Of a stretch of DNA of 64,000 bases, positions 44,455-53,082 are shown one piece after another. The first letter of the stretch is position 1. Every line of letters starts with the position of its first letter. This DNA is from CAXTPV01 sp965276715 (GTDB lineage: Bacteria; Pseudomonadota; Alphaproteobacteria; Acetobacterales; Acetobacteraceae), in the NCBI GenBank assembly GCA_965276715.1, contig OZ255622.1, positions 2,046,001-2,110,000 on the forward strand, in the 5' to 3' direction. The position numbers were made by a program, and so were the translations under genes. The notes beneath the pieces were generated by a model that had not been told where the DNA came from, made no database searches, and saw nothing but the letters and a program-made list of their open reading frames with translations.

Positions 44455-45408
44455 CTACCGGTTGCCGAGAAGTCGCCGAAAATACGCGATGGTGCGACCA
44501 AGCCCGTCATCGAGTTCGACGGTCGGCTCCCAGCCCAGGACGCGGCGCGCCATCGTGATGTCGGGACAGCGCTGCATCGGATCGTCGACCGGGAGCGGCC
44601 GGTGGACGATCGCCGAGCGTGATCCGGTCAATTCGACGATCCGCTCGGCCAGCGTGCGGACGGGGATCTCGTGCGGGTTGCCGAGATTGACCGGGCCGGT
44701 GATGCTGTCCGGCGTCTCCATCATCCGGATCATGCCCTCGACGAGATCGTCGACGTAGCAGAAGGCACGCGTCTGGCCGCCATCGCCGTAGAGCGTGATG
44801 TCGTGGCCTTGCAGCGCCTGGACGATGAAGTTCGACACCACCCGACCGTCGTTCGGGTGCATCCGCGGGCCGTAGGTGTTGAAGATCCGGATCACCTTGA
44901 TCCGGACCTCGTGCTGGCGGTGATAGTCGAAGAACAGGGTCTCCGCGCAGCGCTTGCCCTCGTCGTAGCAGGCGCGCGGCCCGAGCGTGCTCACGTTGCC
45001 GCGGTAGGTCTCGAGCTGCGGATGAACGGTCGGATCGCCATAGACCTCGCTGGTGGACGCCTGCAGCACGGTCGCCTTGAGCCGCTTGGCGAGCCCGAGC
45101 ATGTTGATCGCGCCGACCACGCTGGTCTTGGTGGTCTGCACCGGGTCGAACTGGTAGTGGATCGGCGAGGCGGGGCAGGCCAGGTTGTAGATCTGGTCGA
45201 CCTCGACATAGAGCGGGAAAGTCACGTCGTGACGCAGCGACTCGAACCGGCCGGACGATCTCAGCGGATCGAGGTTGTCCTTCGTGCCCGTGAAGTAGTT
45301 GTCGACGCACAGCACGTCGTGCCCCAGTCCCACCAATCGCTCGCATAGATGCGAACCAAGGAAACCGGCGCCCCCCGTCACCATGACCCGTTTGCGCGAT
45401 AACGACAC
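44455..45408 (-). CDS. UDP-glucuronate decarboxylase (UDP-xylose synthase), SDR family
   Basis: The 317-residue extended SDR has the NAD motif TGGAGFLGSHL, the catalytic ASTSEVYG and YDEGKR, and the UXS-type ACPASPIHYQFDPVQTTKTS. It decarboxylates UDP-glucuronate to UDP-xylose. The GTG start at 45408 has GAGGGG 6 bases upstream. With ugd directly downstream this is a complete UDP-xylose route, presumably feeding surface polysaccharide; the exporter pair at 21.6-23.3 kb is not linked. Confidence 0.93.
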   Translation of the reverse strand: MSLSRKRVMVTGGAGFLGSHLCERLVGLGHDVLCVDNYFTGTKDNLDPLRSSGRFESLRHDVTFPLYVEVDQIYNLACPASPIHYQFDPVQTTKTSVVGAINMLGLAKRLKATVLQASTSEVYGDPTVHPQLETYRGNVSTLGPRACYDEGKRCAETLFFDYHRQHEVRIKVIRIFNTYGPRMHPNDGRVVSNFIVQALQGHDITLYGDGGQTRAFCYVDDLVEGMIRMMETPDSITGPVNLGNPHEIPVRTLAERIVELTGSRSAIVHRPLPVDDPMQRCPDITMARRVLGWEPTVELDDGLGRTIAYFRRLLGNR

Positions 45409-45499
45409 GTCAGCCCCTCATCCGGACGCGAGAGACGGCTGTATCGCACACTCTCGAGAAGACACTGTAACCGTAGGGCTTTCGGAACGGTATCGCAAC

Positions 45500-45979
45500 G
45501 TGATCCCGTCGGGACTGCCTGCCGTCACCTCAGCCGTGCGGCGCGAGGCGGCGCGCCTCTGCGCGACGATGGGCTGGGCGGCGCTGCACGAGGTCGCCAT
45601 CCCGAACGGAAGGCGCTGCGATCTGCTGGCGCTTCGGCCGGACGGTGGCTTCGTCTGCGTCGAGGTCAAGTCGGGCGTGCGCGACTTCCTGACAGACGCG
45701 AAATGGCCCGAGTACCGGGCCTATTGCGACGCGCTCTACTTCGCGGTCGACGACGAGTTTCCCATTGAGCTGATCCCTCAGGATGTCGGGCTGATCGTCG
45801 CCTGCGTCGCGAGCCCCGGCGAGCCGGCGATGATCCGCGACGCGCCCGCTCATCCGCTGGCACCGGCACGACGCCGGATGCTGCTGATGCAGTTCGCGAT
45901 GCTGGCCGCCCAGCGGCTCGCCATCATCGAGGATCCCGTCGCGTCCTCCGCCTTCAGGACGGCGCTCCGGGCGGAATGA
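45500..45979 (+). CDS. MmcB family DNA repair protein
   Basis: The 159-residue protein matches MmcB: VAIPNGRRCDLLALRPDGGF, VEVKSGVRDFLTDAKWPEYR and CDALYFAVDDEFP, a nuclease-like PD-(D/E)XK fold (conserved D, E-x-K). Caulobacter MmcB is induced by mitomycin C and belongs to the LexA regulon. GTG 45500 is the start nearest the family N-terminus; upstream in-frame sequence overlaps the decarboxylase gene antisense. It ends overlapping the convergent PfkB-like gene by 26 bases. Confidence 0.87.
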   Translation: MIPSGLPAVTSAVRREAARLCATMGWAALHEVAIPNGRRCDLLALRPDGGFVCVEVKSGVRDFLTDAKWPEYRAYCDALYFAVDDEFPIELIPQDVGLIVACVASPGEPAMIRDAPAHPLAPARRRMLLMQFAMLAAQRLAIIEDPVASSAFRTALRAE

Positions 45980-46847
45980 CGCCGCACGCGATCCGGCAGG
46001 CGAGACGCGGACTGCGGCCGACCGCGATGGCGGCCGCATAGACCGCGACGACGCGCGCATAGTCGGCGACGATGTCCTGCCATGCCGGCCGCGACACGCC
46101 GACCACGCCCTCGCGATCGGCGATCACCAGGCCGTCCGTTACCATCAGGACCACGCTCGGCAGGTCGGCCGAACGTCGGATCAACTCCGCCTCGTCGCAT
46201 GGATCGTCGGCGAGCCCCACCCTGATCAGCGCGTCGCAACCGCGGAACCGGTCGACCGGGCCAGGTTCATGCCCGAGGTCGGCGACCACGCGCCGGCCGG
46301 CCTGGCGTGCGCCGGCGAGCAACTGCCCGATCGTCTCCGGATCGAGCACACCGTGACCGCGGTCGCTCAGCACCGTCACCGACGTCGCCGTCATCGCGTC
46401 GCCCGCGATGCGCAGCATGCGCTCGCGCAGATGGAGCTGCATCGGGCGCCGGTCGCGGCGCAGGGTTCGCAGCACGACGCGCTCGCCGTCGATGTAGCGC
46501 GTGCTGGTCGTGGTTGCCTTGGCGCCATCGACGAGCAGCCAGGGTTCGACGTTCGGTTGCGCCCCGATCAGCGCCGTCAGCTCCGCGCCCGGCAGGTCGT
46601 CGCCGAGCACGCAGACCAATGCGGTCGCGACACCGAGGCTCGTCAGCGCGCGAACGATCGCGGCACCCGCCCCGGGCTCGGCATTCTCGATGCCGAGCAG
46701 CATCGGTCCAACCGCCCCCGCCTCGGCACAGGTGCCGTGCACGACCCGCTCGAGGCTGACGTCGCCAAGCACGGTCACGCTCGCGCGCGACAGACGTTCG
46801 AGCTCGTGCGCAAGCTCCAGGCCGCTGGAGATGTCCGGGACGTTCAC
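45954..46847 (-). CDS. PfkB/RfaE-like carbohydrate kinase, probably catalytically defective
   Basis: The 297-residue protein resembles the kinase domain of HldE/RfaE: VTVLGDVSLERVVHG, SLGVATALVCVLGDDLPG, ATTTSTRYIDGERVVLR and VTVLSDRGHGVL. Near the C-terminus, where the family has the anion-hole and catalytic-base motif GAGD, this protein reads IVADYARVVAVYAAA, so the base Asp and the glycines are missing. It may bind a sugar without phosphorylating it, or be decaying. GTG 46847 is the nearest start to the homology and leaves a 77-bp gap to the divergent IMPase gene. Confidence 0.75.
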   Translation of the reverse strand: MNVPDISSGLELAHELERLSRASVTVLGDVSLERVVHGTCAEAGAVGPMLLGIENAEPGAGAAIVRALTSLGVATALVCVLGDDLPGAELTALIGAQPNVEPWLLVDGAKATTTSTRYIDGERVVLRTLRRDRRPMQLHLRERMLRIAGDAMTATSVTVLSDRGHGVLDPETIGQLLAGARQAGRRVVADLGHEPGPVDRFRGCDALIRVGLADDPCDEAELIRRSADLPSVVLMVTDGLVIADREGVVGVSRPAWQDIVADYARVVAVYAAAIAVGRSPRLACRIACGVIPPGAPS

Positions 46848-46924
46848 GTTGCCATCGTCGTTCGCTATCGGCGCGCCGTCCAGGCCGGTTGGAGGATCGG
46901 GCGAATCATGCGAGAGGATCGCGC

Positions 46925-47710
46925 ATGAGCGGGGCGCTGGTGCGGCGATTCGAGGCGGCATGCGATCTGGCCCGCGATGCCGGGGCCTTGGCGCGACGGT
47001 TGCAGACCGCACCCGGCCGTCCTGTCGGAACGCTCAAGGGCGCACAGGATTGGCTGACCGAGGCCGATGGCGCCGTCGAGAGCTTCCTCGCCGGCCGGCT
47101 CGCGGACCTCTTTCCCGGCGACGGATTTCTTGGCGAGGAGGGCGCGCGTGTGGACGCCGGTAGTGGCCGCCTGCGCTGGATCGTCGACCCGATCGACGGC
47201 ACCTCGAACTATGCCCGCGGCGGCGAACGCTGGTGCGTCTCGATCGGCCTGTTCGAGGGTGACGCACCGATGCTCGGCGTCCTCGATGCGCCCGCCGTCG
47301 GCGAGCAGTTCCGGGCCATGCGCGGCGCCGGCGCCACGCTGAACGGCCGCGCCATCGCCCATTCCGGCTGTGCCGATCTCGCCGCGGCGATGATCGAATT
47401 CGGCTGGTCGCCGCGCTCGGACCGGTCGGTCTACAGCGCTTCGGCCAAGGGACTGCTCGAGACCGGCGCAATGCCGCGCGCCGGCGGCTCGGGCGCGCTC
47501 GGCCTCGCCGATGTCGCCTGCGGACGGATCGACGGGTTCATCGAGCTGCACATCCAGCTCTGGGACGTGGCGGGCGCCCTGTCGCTGCTGGTCGAGACCG
47601 GATGCGCGGTCGACCATCGCGGCTTTCCGGGATCGATCGTGGCGGCGCCGCCCTCGCTCGGTCTCGATCTCGCCCGATTGACGGCGCTCGCTCGAGACGG
47701 CGCCGCATGA
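46925..47710 (+). CDS. Inositol monophosphatase family protein (CysQ/IMPase type)
   Basis: The 261-residue phosphatase has the metal-binding set: FLGEEGARV, WIVDPIDGTSNYARG and the later LWDVAGALSLLVE. It dephosphorylates small sugar or nucleotide phosphates; histidinol-phosphate, inositol-phosphate and PAP phosphatases share the motifs and cannot be separated here. ATG 46925 lies just after GAGAGGATCGC. Divergence from a sugar-kinase-like gene raises the idea of opposing roles on one sugar phosphate, which is speculative. Confidence 0.88.
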   Translation: MSGALVRRFEAACDLARDAGALARRLQTAPGRPVGTLKGAQDWLTEADGAVESFLAGRLADLFPGDGFLGEEGARVDAGSGRLRWIVDPIDGTSNYARGGERWCVSIGLFEGDAPMLGVLDAPAVGEQFRAMRGAGATLNGRAIAHSGCADLAAAMIEFGWSPRSDRSVYSASAKGLLETGAMPRAGGSGALGLADVACGRIDGFIELHIQLWDVAGALSLLVETGCAVDHRGFPGSIVAAPPSLGLDLARLTALARDGAA

Positions 47711-47739
47711 CGCGGCGGACCGCGGACAGGGGGGAACGA

Positions 47740-48621
47740 ATGCGCGCAATCTCGGCTTGGCAGCGTGGTGCGCTGATGGGCGCGGTAGGCTCAATGGTGC
47801 TCCTGCTCGCGACGGGCTGTCAGGCGGACGGCGACAACGCGACCATCCAGGCCAAGCAGCAGCAGCTCGTCGACCAGGCGACCCTGACCGCCGAAGCGGT
47901 GATGGATCCGCAGACCGGCAAGCCGGCCCAGCGCGAGCTGCGCCTGGCCAAGGCCGTCGTCATCTGCCCGAGCGTCTTCAAGATGGGCTTCCTCTTCGCG
48001 GGCTCCGGCGGCGGCTGCGTGCTGCTCGCGCGCGACGTCAATGGATCGTGGTCCGCGCCCGCCTTCTACAGCATCGGCTCCGGCTCGGTCGGCTTCCAGG
48101 CCGGCGTTCAGGACGAGCAGCTCGTGCTGTTCATCATGTCGCAGCGTGGATTGAACGCCGTCCTCAACACGCATTTCCGTCTCGGCGGCACGGCCCAGGC
48201 CTCCTTCGCGACCTTCGGCGGCGGCATCGGCGGCTCGACCAGCACGGCGCTCGACGCCGACATTGTCGCCCTCGAGCTCAACAAGGGCCTGTTCGCCGGC
48301 ATCTCGCTGGAAGGCAGCTTCCTCAACTCGGACGCCCAGGGCGACAGCGCCTATTACGGCCAGCCGGTCGGCCCCGAGGACCTCGTGGTCGCCATGCGCG
48401 TCAACAATCCGGGCGACGACCCGCTGCGCGCGATCCTCACCCGCTTCGGGTCGCCGGTCGGTGTCGCCGACTTGAACACGCCGGGCCCAGCGACCCCCGG
48501 CTACGGGGCGCCCGCCACGCCGCCCGGCTACCGGCCGCCGCCTGCGTCCGACCAGCCGTTGCAGCTTGCGCCCAACGCGCCCGTCCAGCAGCGGAACCTG
48601 CCCCCGCCCGGTCCCCGTTGA
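47740..48621 (+). CDS. SYLF-domain (Ysc84-like) lipoprotein
   Basis: The 293-residue protein has a lipoprotein signal (VLLLATGCQADG, lipobox ATGC) and a SYLF domain: AVVICPSVFKMGFLFAGSGG, FYSIGSGSVGFQAGVQ and TALDADIVALELNKGLFAGI. SYLF domains bind phosphoinositides in eukaryotes; in bacteria the lipid-binding role is presumed. A Pro-rich C-terminal tail (about residues 245-293) follows. ATG 47740 has GGGGGAACGA upstream. The next gene starts 13 bases after its stop. Confidence 0.88.
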   Translation: MRAISAWQRGALMGAVGSMVLLLATGCQADGDNATIQAKQQQLVDQATLTAEAVMDPQTGKPAQRELRLAKAVVICPSVFKMGFLFAGSGGGCVLLARDVNGSWSAPAFYSIGSGSVGFQAGVQDEQLVLFIMSQRGLNAVLNTHFRLGGTAQASFATFGGGIGGSTSTALDADIVALELNKGLFAGISLEGSFLNSDAQGDSAYYGQPVGPEDLVVAMRVNNPGDDPLRAILTRFGSPVGVADLNTPGPATPGYGAPATPPGYRPPPASDQPLQLAPNAPVQQRNLPPPGPR

Positions 48622-48634
48622 AGACTTCGTATTG

Positions 48635-50905
48635 ATGGAGTTGCGGCGAGCCGTCCGCCACCGGCTCGACCAGGCGCGTGGATGGTCGATCGCGGCGGCG
48701 CTGATCGCGCGCCAGGCACGCGTGCCGATCGTCCAATGCACGCTCGCCGAGCGACTCGCCGCACTACCGGTCCGCGACCTGCCGGTCGAACATCCCGTCT
48801 CGATCCGCTGGAACGCGCATCAGGTCCCCTTCATCGAGGCCCGGTCCGACCGCGATCTCGCGGTCGCACTGGGCGTCGTGCACATGCATTTCCGAAGCGC
48901 CCAGATCGAGGTGCTCCGCCGCATCTCGGCCGGGCGCGTGGCCGAGATCGTGGGGCCCCTCGGCGTCGGGATCGACCGCTCGATCCGATCGCTCGACATC
49001 GCCTCGGTGGTGCCTGGGATCGTGGCCATGCTCCCCGCGTCCTCGCGCGAATGGATCGACGGCTTCCTCGCGGGCTTCAACCATCATATTCGCCATGCCG
49101 CACCGCCGCCGGAGCTGACCATGCTCGGCATCGCGGCCGAACCCTGGTCGCTCGCCGATTTCTTTCTCCTCGCCCGTCTGTTCTCCGCCGACCTGTCCTG
49201 GCCCGTGCAGCGACGCCTGCTCGCGTTGCGCGACCGGTCCGATCCCCCTGCCTGGCGCCGGCTCTGGCCCAGGATCCTGCGCGGCGGCGCGCCCGACCTG
49301 CCGCTTCACGATGACGCGGCCGGCCGCGCGATCGCCGCGGCGACACGGACCGGCAGCAATGCGGCCGCGATCGCGGGCATGCGCACCGTCAGCGGTGCCG
49401 CGATCGTCAGCGGCGATCCGCATCTCGGGATCCAGATGCCCAACGCCTGGCTCGCGGTCTGCCTGGCCGCGCCCGCGCTGAACGCGACCGGCCTGATGCT
49501 GCCCGGCGTGCCGTTCCTCGCCCTCGGCCGAAACCGCGACATCGCCTGGGGCGGCACCAGTCTGCACGCCGCCAGCACCGACTTCGTCGACCTGTCCCAT
49601 CTTCCCGAACATGCGTTCACCACCCGGTCCGAGACCATCCGGGTCCGTGGCGGCCGGGACCTGATCGCCACGTTCCGCTCCTCGCCATATGGCCCGGTCG
49701 TCTCGGATGCCGGACTATTCCGCTCGCGCACGCCGATCGCCTTCAAATGGATGGGGCATGCGCCGAGCGACGAGCTGACCGCCATGCTCGGCGTGCTGCG
49801 CGCGCGCGACCGGTTCGGCTTCGTCCGTGCGCTGTCGGGTTTCGGCGTGCCCGGCCAGACGATGGTCTATGCCGGCCCGGACGGCATCGGCCGGCAAACG
49901 GCGGCTCACATGCCGCGACGCGGCGCGGCCGATCCCGACGACATCCTCGTCTCGCGGCCCACGATCGACCGCACCTGGTCCGAGACCGTCCGCGGCGACG
50001 CGCTGTTCGCGGAATGGAACCCGCCCGGCGGCTTCGTGGGTTCCGCCAACGAGCGCCTGTCGGGACCGCCGCCCGACTGCGTGCCGCTCGGCTACTTCTT
50101 CGCGGCCGGCGAGCGCATCTCGCGCATCAGGGAGATCCTCTCGCCGGACGGCGAATGGGCCGGACGCAAGATCGACGCATCCGACATGGCAGCCCTCTTC
50201 CGCGACGACCGCCAGCCGAACGTGCTCGGCCTGCGCGACCTGCTCGCCTCCCATATCCCATCCAGGCTGAACGAGCGCCGGAACGCCTTCCGCGACGCGC
50301 TACGCGCCTGGGACGGCACGTATGCCGCAGGCAGCCATGGCGCGCTCGCCTTCGAGCTCCTGCTCGGCGAGACCGCGCGCCTGCTGCTCGGCGACGCCGC
50401 AATCGCCTCGCTCGAGACCGTCTGGACCACGCGCGCCCTGGTCGGCGACGCGCTACGCCGTCACGACGGAGCAGCGCTCGCGGGCGCCGTGTCCGCCGTC
50501 CTGCCGCTGGTGGTGCGCCGGTTCCGAAGGCTCCGCGCGTGGGGCGAGGCGCATCGGCATCGCCCGCAGCACCCGTTCGGTGCGTTGCCAGGGCTTGGAC
50601 GCCGGTTCCGGCTCGCGTCCTTCGCCGGCGACGGTGGCAACGACACCTTGAACAAGACCGGCCACGCCCTGATGCGGGGCCGGCACGTGATCAGGTTCGG
50701 CGCCACCAGCCGCTACGTCTTCGACCTGGCCGACCTCGATGCCAACGAGGTGGTGCTGTTCGGCGGCCAGGACGGCTGGCTGGGCAGCGAGAATTACGCC
50801 GACCAGATCGCGCTCTGGCGCGACGGAAGGGCGATGACCCTCCCGCTCCGGTCGGAGACCGCGTCCGCCACGTTCCCGCACGTGACCGTGCTGCGCCCGG
50901 ACTGA
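48635..50905 (+). CDS. Penicillin acylase family amidohydrolase
   Basis: The 756-residue protein has Ntn-hydrolase features: TRTGSNAAAIAG with the presumptive N-terminal nucleophile Ser after autocleavage, IVSGDPHLGIQMPNAW, and GVPFLALGRNRDIAWGGTS. Homologues hydrolyse amide bonds such as beta-lactam side chains or N-acyl homoserine lactones. No signal peptide is evident, which is unusual for the family and suggests a cytosolic substrate. The start is uncertain (ATG 48635, weak ribosome-binding site). The GH3-like gene begins directly after the stop, so the two are probably co-translated. Confidence 0.88.
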   Translation: MELRRAVRHRLDQARGWSIAAALIARQARVPIVQCTLAERLAALPVRDLPVEHPVSIRWNAHQVPFIEARSDRDLAVALGVVHMHFRSAQIEVLRRISAGRVAEIVGPLGVGIDRSIRSLDIASVVPGIVAMLPASSREWIDGFLAGFNHHIRHAAPPPELTMLGIAAEPWSLADFFLLARLFSADLSWPVQRRLLALRDRSDPPAWRRLWPRILRGGAPDLPLHDDAAGRAIAAATRTGSNAAAIAGMRTVSGAAIVSGDPHLGIQMPNAWLAVCLAAPALNATGLMLPGVPFLALGRNRDIAWGGTSLHAASTDFVDLSHLPEHAFTTRSETIRVRGGRDLIATFRSSPYGPVVSDAGLFRSRTPIAFKWMGHAPSDELTAMLGVLRARDRFGFVRALSGFGVPGQTMVYAGPDGIGRQTAAHMPRRGAADPDDILVSRPTIDRTWSETVRGDALFAEWNPPGGFVGSANERLSGPPPDCVPLGYFFAAGERISRIREILSPDGEWAGRKIDASDMAALFRDDRQPNVLGLRDLLASHIPSRLNERRNAFRDALRAWDGTYAAGSHGALAFELLLGETARLLLGDAAIASLETVWTTRALVGDALRRHDGAALAGAVSAVLPLVVRRFRRLRAWGEAHRHRPQHPFGALPGLGRRFRLASFAGDGGNDTLNKTGHALMRGRHVIRFGATSRYVFDLADLDANEVVLFGGQDGWLGSENYADQIALWRDGRAMTLPLRSETASATFPHVTVLRPD

Positions 50906-52417
50906 ATGCTCGACCCCACCGTCATCGCCCGGGTGGCGGCCAGGCGCCGGGCAGCGACGCTGGCCGGCATGGATCCGATCTCCACCCAGACCAGCGTCCT
51001 GGCTCGTCTTGTCGGCACTGCGTCGAACACCGTCTTCGGCCGCGCGCATGGCTTCGCCTCGATCCGCGGCGTCGGCGACTACCAGCGCGCCGTGCCGCTC
51101 CGCACCTGGGACGCGATGTGGACCGATTGGTGGCGCACGCCGTTCCCGGTGCTCGACGGCGTGAGCTGGCCCGGCCGGATGCCCTTCTTCGCCGAGACCT
51201 CCGGCACCACCAGCGCACGCGCAAAGCGCATCCCGGTCAGCCGCGCGATGGTTCGAAGCAATCGGCGCGCGGCGCTGGACATGGTGCTCGACCATGTCCA
51301 GCTGAACCCACGATCCCGCCTCTTCGGCGGCCAGAGCCTGGTCCTCGGCGGCAGCAGCCAGCTCACGCGCCTCGAGGGCGGCGCCCGCAGCGGTGATCTT
51401 TCCGGCATCGCCGCGGCGACGATGCCGGCCTGGACCACAGGCCGCACGCTGCCGCGCCGGTCGATCGCGCTGCTCGGCGATTGGGACCGCAAACTCGACG
51501 CGATCGCGCGCGACGCGCCGGCCCGCGACCTGCGCAGCATCTCCGGCACGCCGAGCTGGCTCCTGATCCTGTTCGAGCGCCTGCTCGCCGAAACCGGCCG
51601 CGCCAACCTCGCGTCGCTGTTTCCGGCGCTCGAACTGATCGTCCACGGCGGCGTCGGCTTCGGGCCCTATCGGGCACGTTTCGAGCGGCTGCTCGGCGGC
51701 CAGGTCCGCACCAAGGAGGTCTACCCCGCCAGCGAAGGCTTCATCGCCTATGCCGACGGTGCCTCGGATGGCTCGCTCCGCCTGATCCTCGACAACGGCC
51801 TCTTTCTCGAATTCGTCCCGCCCGGCGAGATCGCGCATCCCGCGCCCACCCGCCACTGGCTCGGCAATGCGGAGCTCGGCCGCGACTACGCGCTCATCCT
51901 CGCCACCAACGCCGGCCTGTTCGGCTACGTGCTTGGCGACGTCGTCCGCCTGACCAGCCGCCGCCCGGCGCGTATCCTGATCACCGGCCGCACGGCGCAG
52001 ATGCTCTCGGCATTCGGCGAGCATCTGAGTGCCGGCGAGCTCGATCGCGCCATCGAGGCCGCCGCCCGCGAAACCTCGGTCTCGGTGACCGACTACACGG
52101 CCTTTCCGGTCCATCCCGACGACGCCGATCCAAGGGGTGGCCATCTCTTCGTCATCGAATGCGAGGCCGGCGCCCCCGATCCGGCCGCCTTTGCCGCCAC
52201 CCTCGAGCAAGTCCTGGCCGAGGGCAACGACGACTACGCGTCGCACCGCGCCGGCGGCCGCGGTATGAGGCCCACCGGCATCCGTGTCGTTCCCGCCGGC
52301 CGCTTCGCCTCCTGGATGCGCGCCCGCGGCAAGCTGGGCGGCCAGAACAAGGTGCCGCGCGTGCTGGACGATCCGGCGTTGCTGGCACTGCTGCTCGAGG
52401 AAGGACCCGATCGATGA
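50906..52417 (+). CDS. GH3-family acyl-adenylate amidosynthetase-like protein
   Basis: The 503-residue protein matches the GH3 auxin-responsive family. It has the ATP-binding FFAETSGTTSARAKRIPVS, then YPASEGFIAYAD, VLGDVVRLTSRRPARILITGR and AFGEHLSAGELDRAI. Plant GH3 enzymes adenylate a carboxylic acid and couple it to an amino acid; bacterial members are poorly characterised. It starts on the base after the penicillin-acylase-like gene and overlaps the DUF3297 gene by 4 bases. The pairing of an amide-forming and an amide-cleaving family is notable. Confidence 0.87.
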   Translation: MLDPTVIARVAARRRAATLAGMDPISTQTSVLARLVGTASNTVFGRAHGFASIRGVGDYQRAVPLRTWDAMWTDWWRTPFPVLDGVSWPGRMPFFAETSGTTSARAKRIPVSRAMVRSNRRAALDMVLDHVQLNPRSRLFGGQSLVLGGSSQLTRLEGGARSGDLSGIAAATMPAWTTGRTLPRRSIALLGDWDRKLDAIARDAPARDLRSISGTPSWLLILFERLLAETGRANLASLFPALELIVHGGVGFGPYRARFERLLGGQVRTKEVYPASEGFIAYADGASDGSLRLILDNGLFLEFVPPGEIAHPAPTRHWLGNAELGRDYALILATNAGLFGYVLGDVVRLTSRRPARILITGRTAQMLSAFGEHLSAGELDRAIEAAARETSVSVTDYTAFPVHPDDADPRGGHLFVIECEAGAPDPAAFAATLEQVLAEGNDDYASHRAGGRGMRPTGIRVVPAGRFASWMRARGKLGGQNKVPRVLDDPALLALLLEEGPDR

Positions 52418-52677
52418 GCGACCAACCGACCGAGACCGACAAGACGCTGCCCGATCGGCTCTCGACGAACCCCGCCAGCCCGCATCACGACGCGGCCCTG
52501 CTCGAGCGCGGCGTCGGCATCCGGTTCAACGGCTCGGAGAAGACCAACGTCGAGGAATACTGCGTCAGCGAGGGCTGGGTCCGCGTCGCCGTCGGCACCA
52601 CGATGAAACGCGACGGCACGCCGATGACGATGAAGCTCAGCGGCACCGTCGAGCCCTACGTCCGCGAACGCGGATAG
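52414..52677 (+). CDS. DUF3297 family protein
   Basis: The 87-residue protein matches DUF3297 end to end: LPDRLSTNPASPHHDA, GIRFNGSEKTNVEEYC and MKRDGTPMTMKLSGTVEP. Function is unknown; database names such as glutathione peroxidase for this family are unsupported by any motif. ATGA overlap with the GH3-like gene and GAGGAAGGA upstream define the start. Confidence 0.9.
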   Translation: MSDQPTETDKTLPDRLSTNPASPHHDAALLERGVGIRFNGSEKTNVEEYCVSEGWVRVAVGTTMKRDGTPMTMKLSGTVEPYVRERG

Positions 52678-52681
52678 CAAG

Positions 52682-52709
52682 GCAAGGGGACCGGAGCCGG
52701 TCCCCTTGC
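52682..52709 (+). terminator. Strong stem-loop terminator after DUF3297 gene
   Basis: A perfect 13-bp inverted repeat (GCAAGGGGACCGG / CCGGTCCCCTTGC) lies 4 bases after the stop codon. It has a 2-base gap at the apex and no clear T-run. It probably ends the SYLF-acylase-GH3-DUF3297 unit. Confidence 0.7.
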
Positions 52710-52840
52710 ACCCCCCGCGCTCCTTGGCGCCGTTGCCCAGGCCGACGGCATGGCTCCCGACCGGCTTGCCCACGCCGGCGGCGATCCGCCGCGAGCGGCT
52801 CCAGGATCGATGCCGGGGCTCCCGGCACGATTTCGACACT

Positions 52841-52957
52841 TCAATGATGCAGCCGCAGCAGACGCCGCATCCGCTCCTCGCAGTCGTGGAAGTCGAGCGC
52901 CTGCAGCCGCCACTCGCCATCGACCAAGATCAGTGACGCGAACCGGTCAAGCCGCAA
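52841..52957 (-). pseudogene. Small coding remnant or frameshifted mini-gene
   Basis: A minus-strand frame reads LRLDRFASLILVDGEWRLQ, continues through LDFHDCEERM and ends RRLLRLHH at a TGA. The composition is protein-like, unlike shadow frames. The frame has only a TTG start. One frame over, an ATG at about 52970 opens MTDRLAA and stops, so joining the two by a one-base shift would give a protein of about 45 residues. I do not recognise the family. Confidence 0.35.
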
Positions 52958-53044
52958 GCCTATCGGTCATGGTCTTCGTCGTGACTGTTGCAGACGCTCA
53001 CCGATGCATCGTGCGGCCGTAGCTAAGCTGATGGCTCGAATGAC

Positions 53045-53082
53045 TGGCGATCCAAACGCCCGGCGTTTGGCGGGGTGCGGGG
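53045..53082 (+). repeat. Dispersed palindromic repeat, copy B
   Basis: Same 38-bp sequence as at 25788-25826 in opposite orientation, one mismatch. The core here is a perfect palindrome, CCAAACGCC-C-GGCGTTTGG. It lies between the GH3-like operon and the aldo/keto reductase gene. Confidence 0.8.

Noticed and set aside
41932..44622. 896-codon plus-strand frame opposite the Bcr/CflA and ugd genes
   Set aside because: Covers two unrelated genes and the gap between them with no domain signature; shadow frame.
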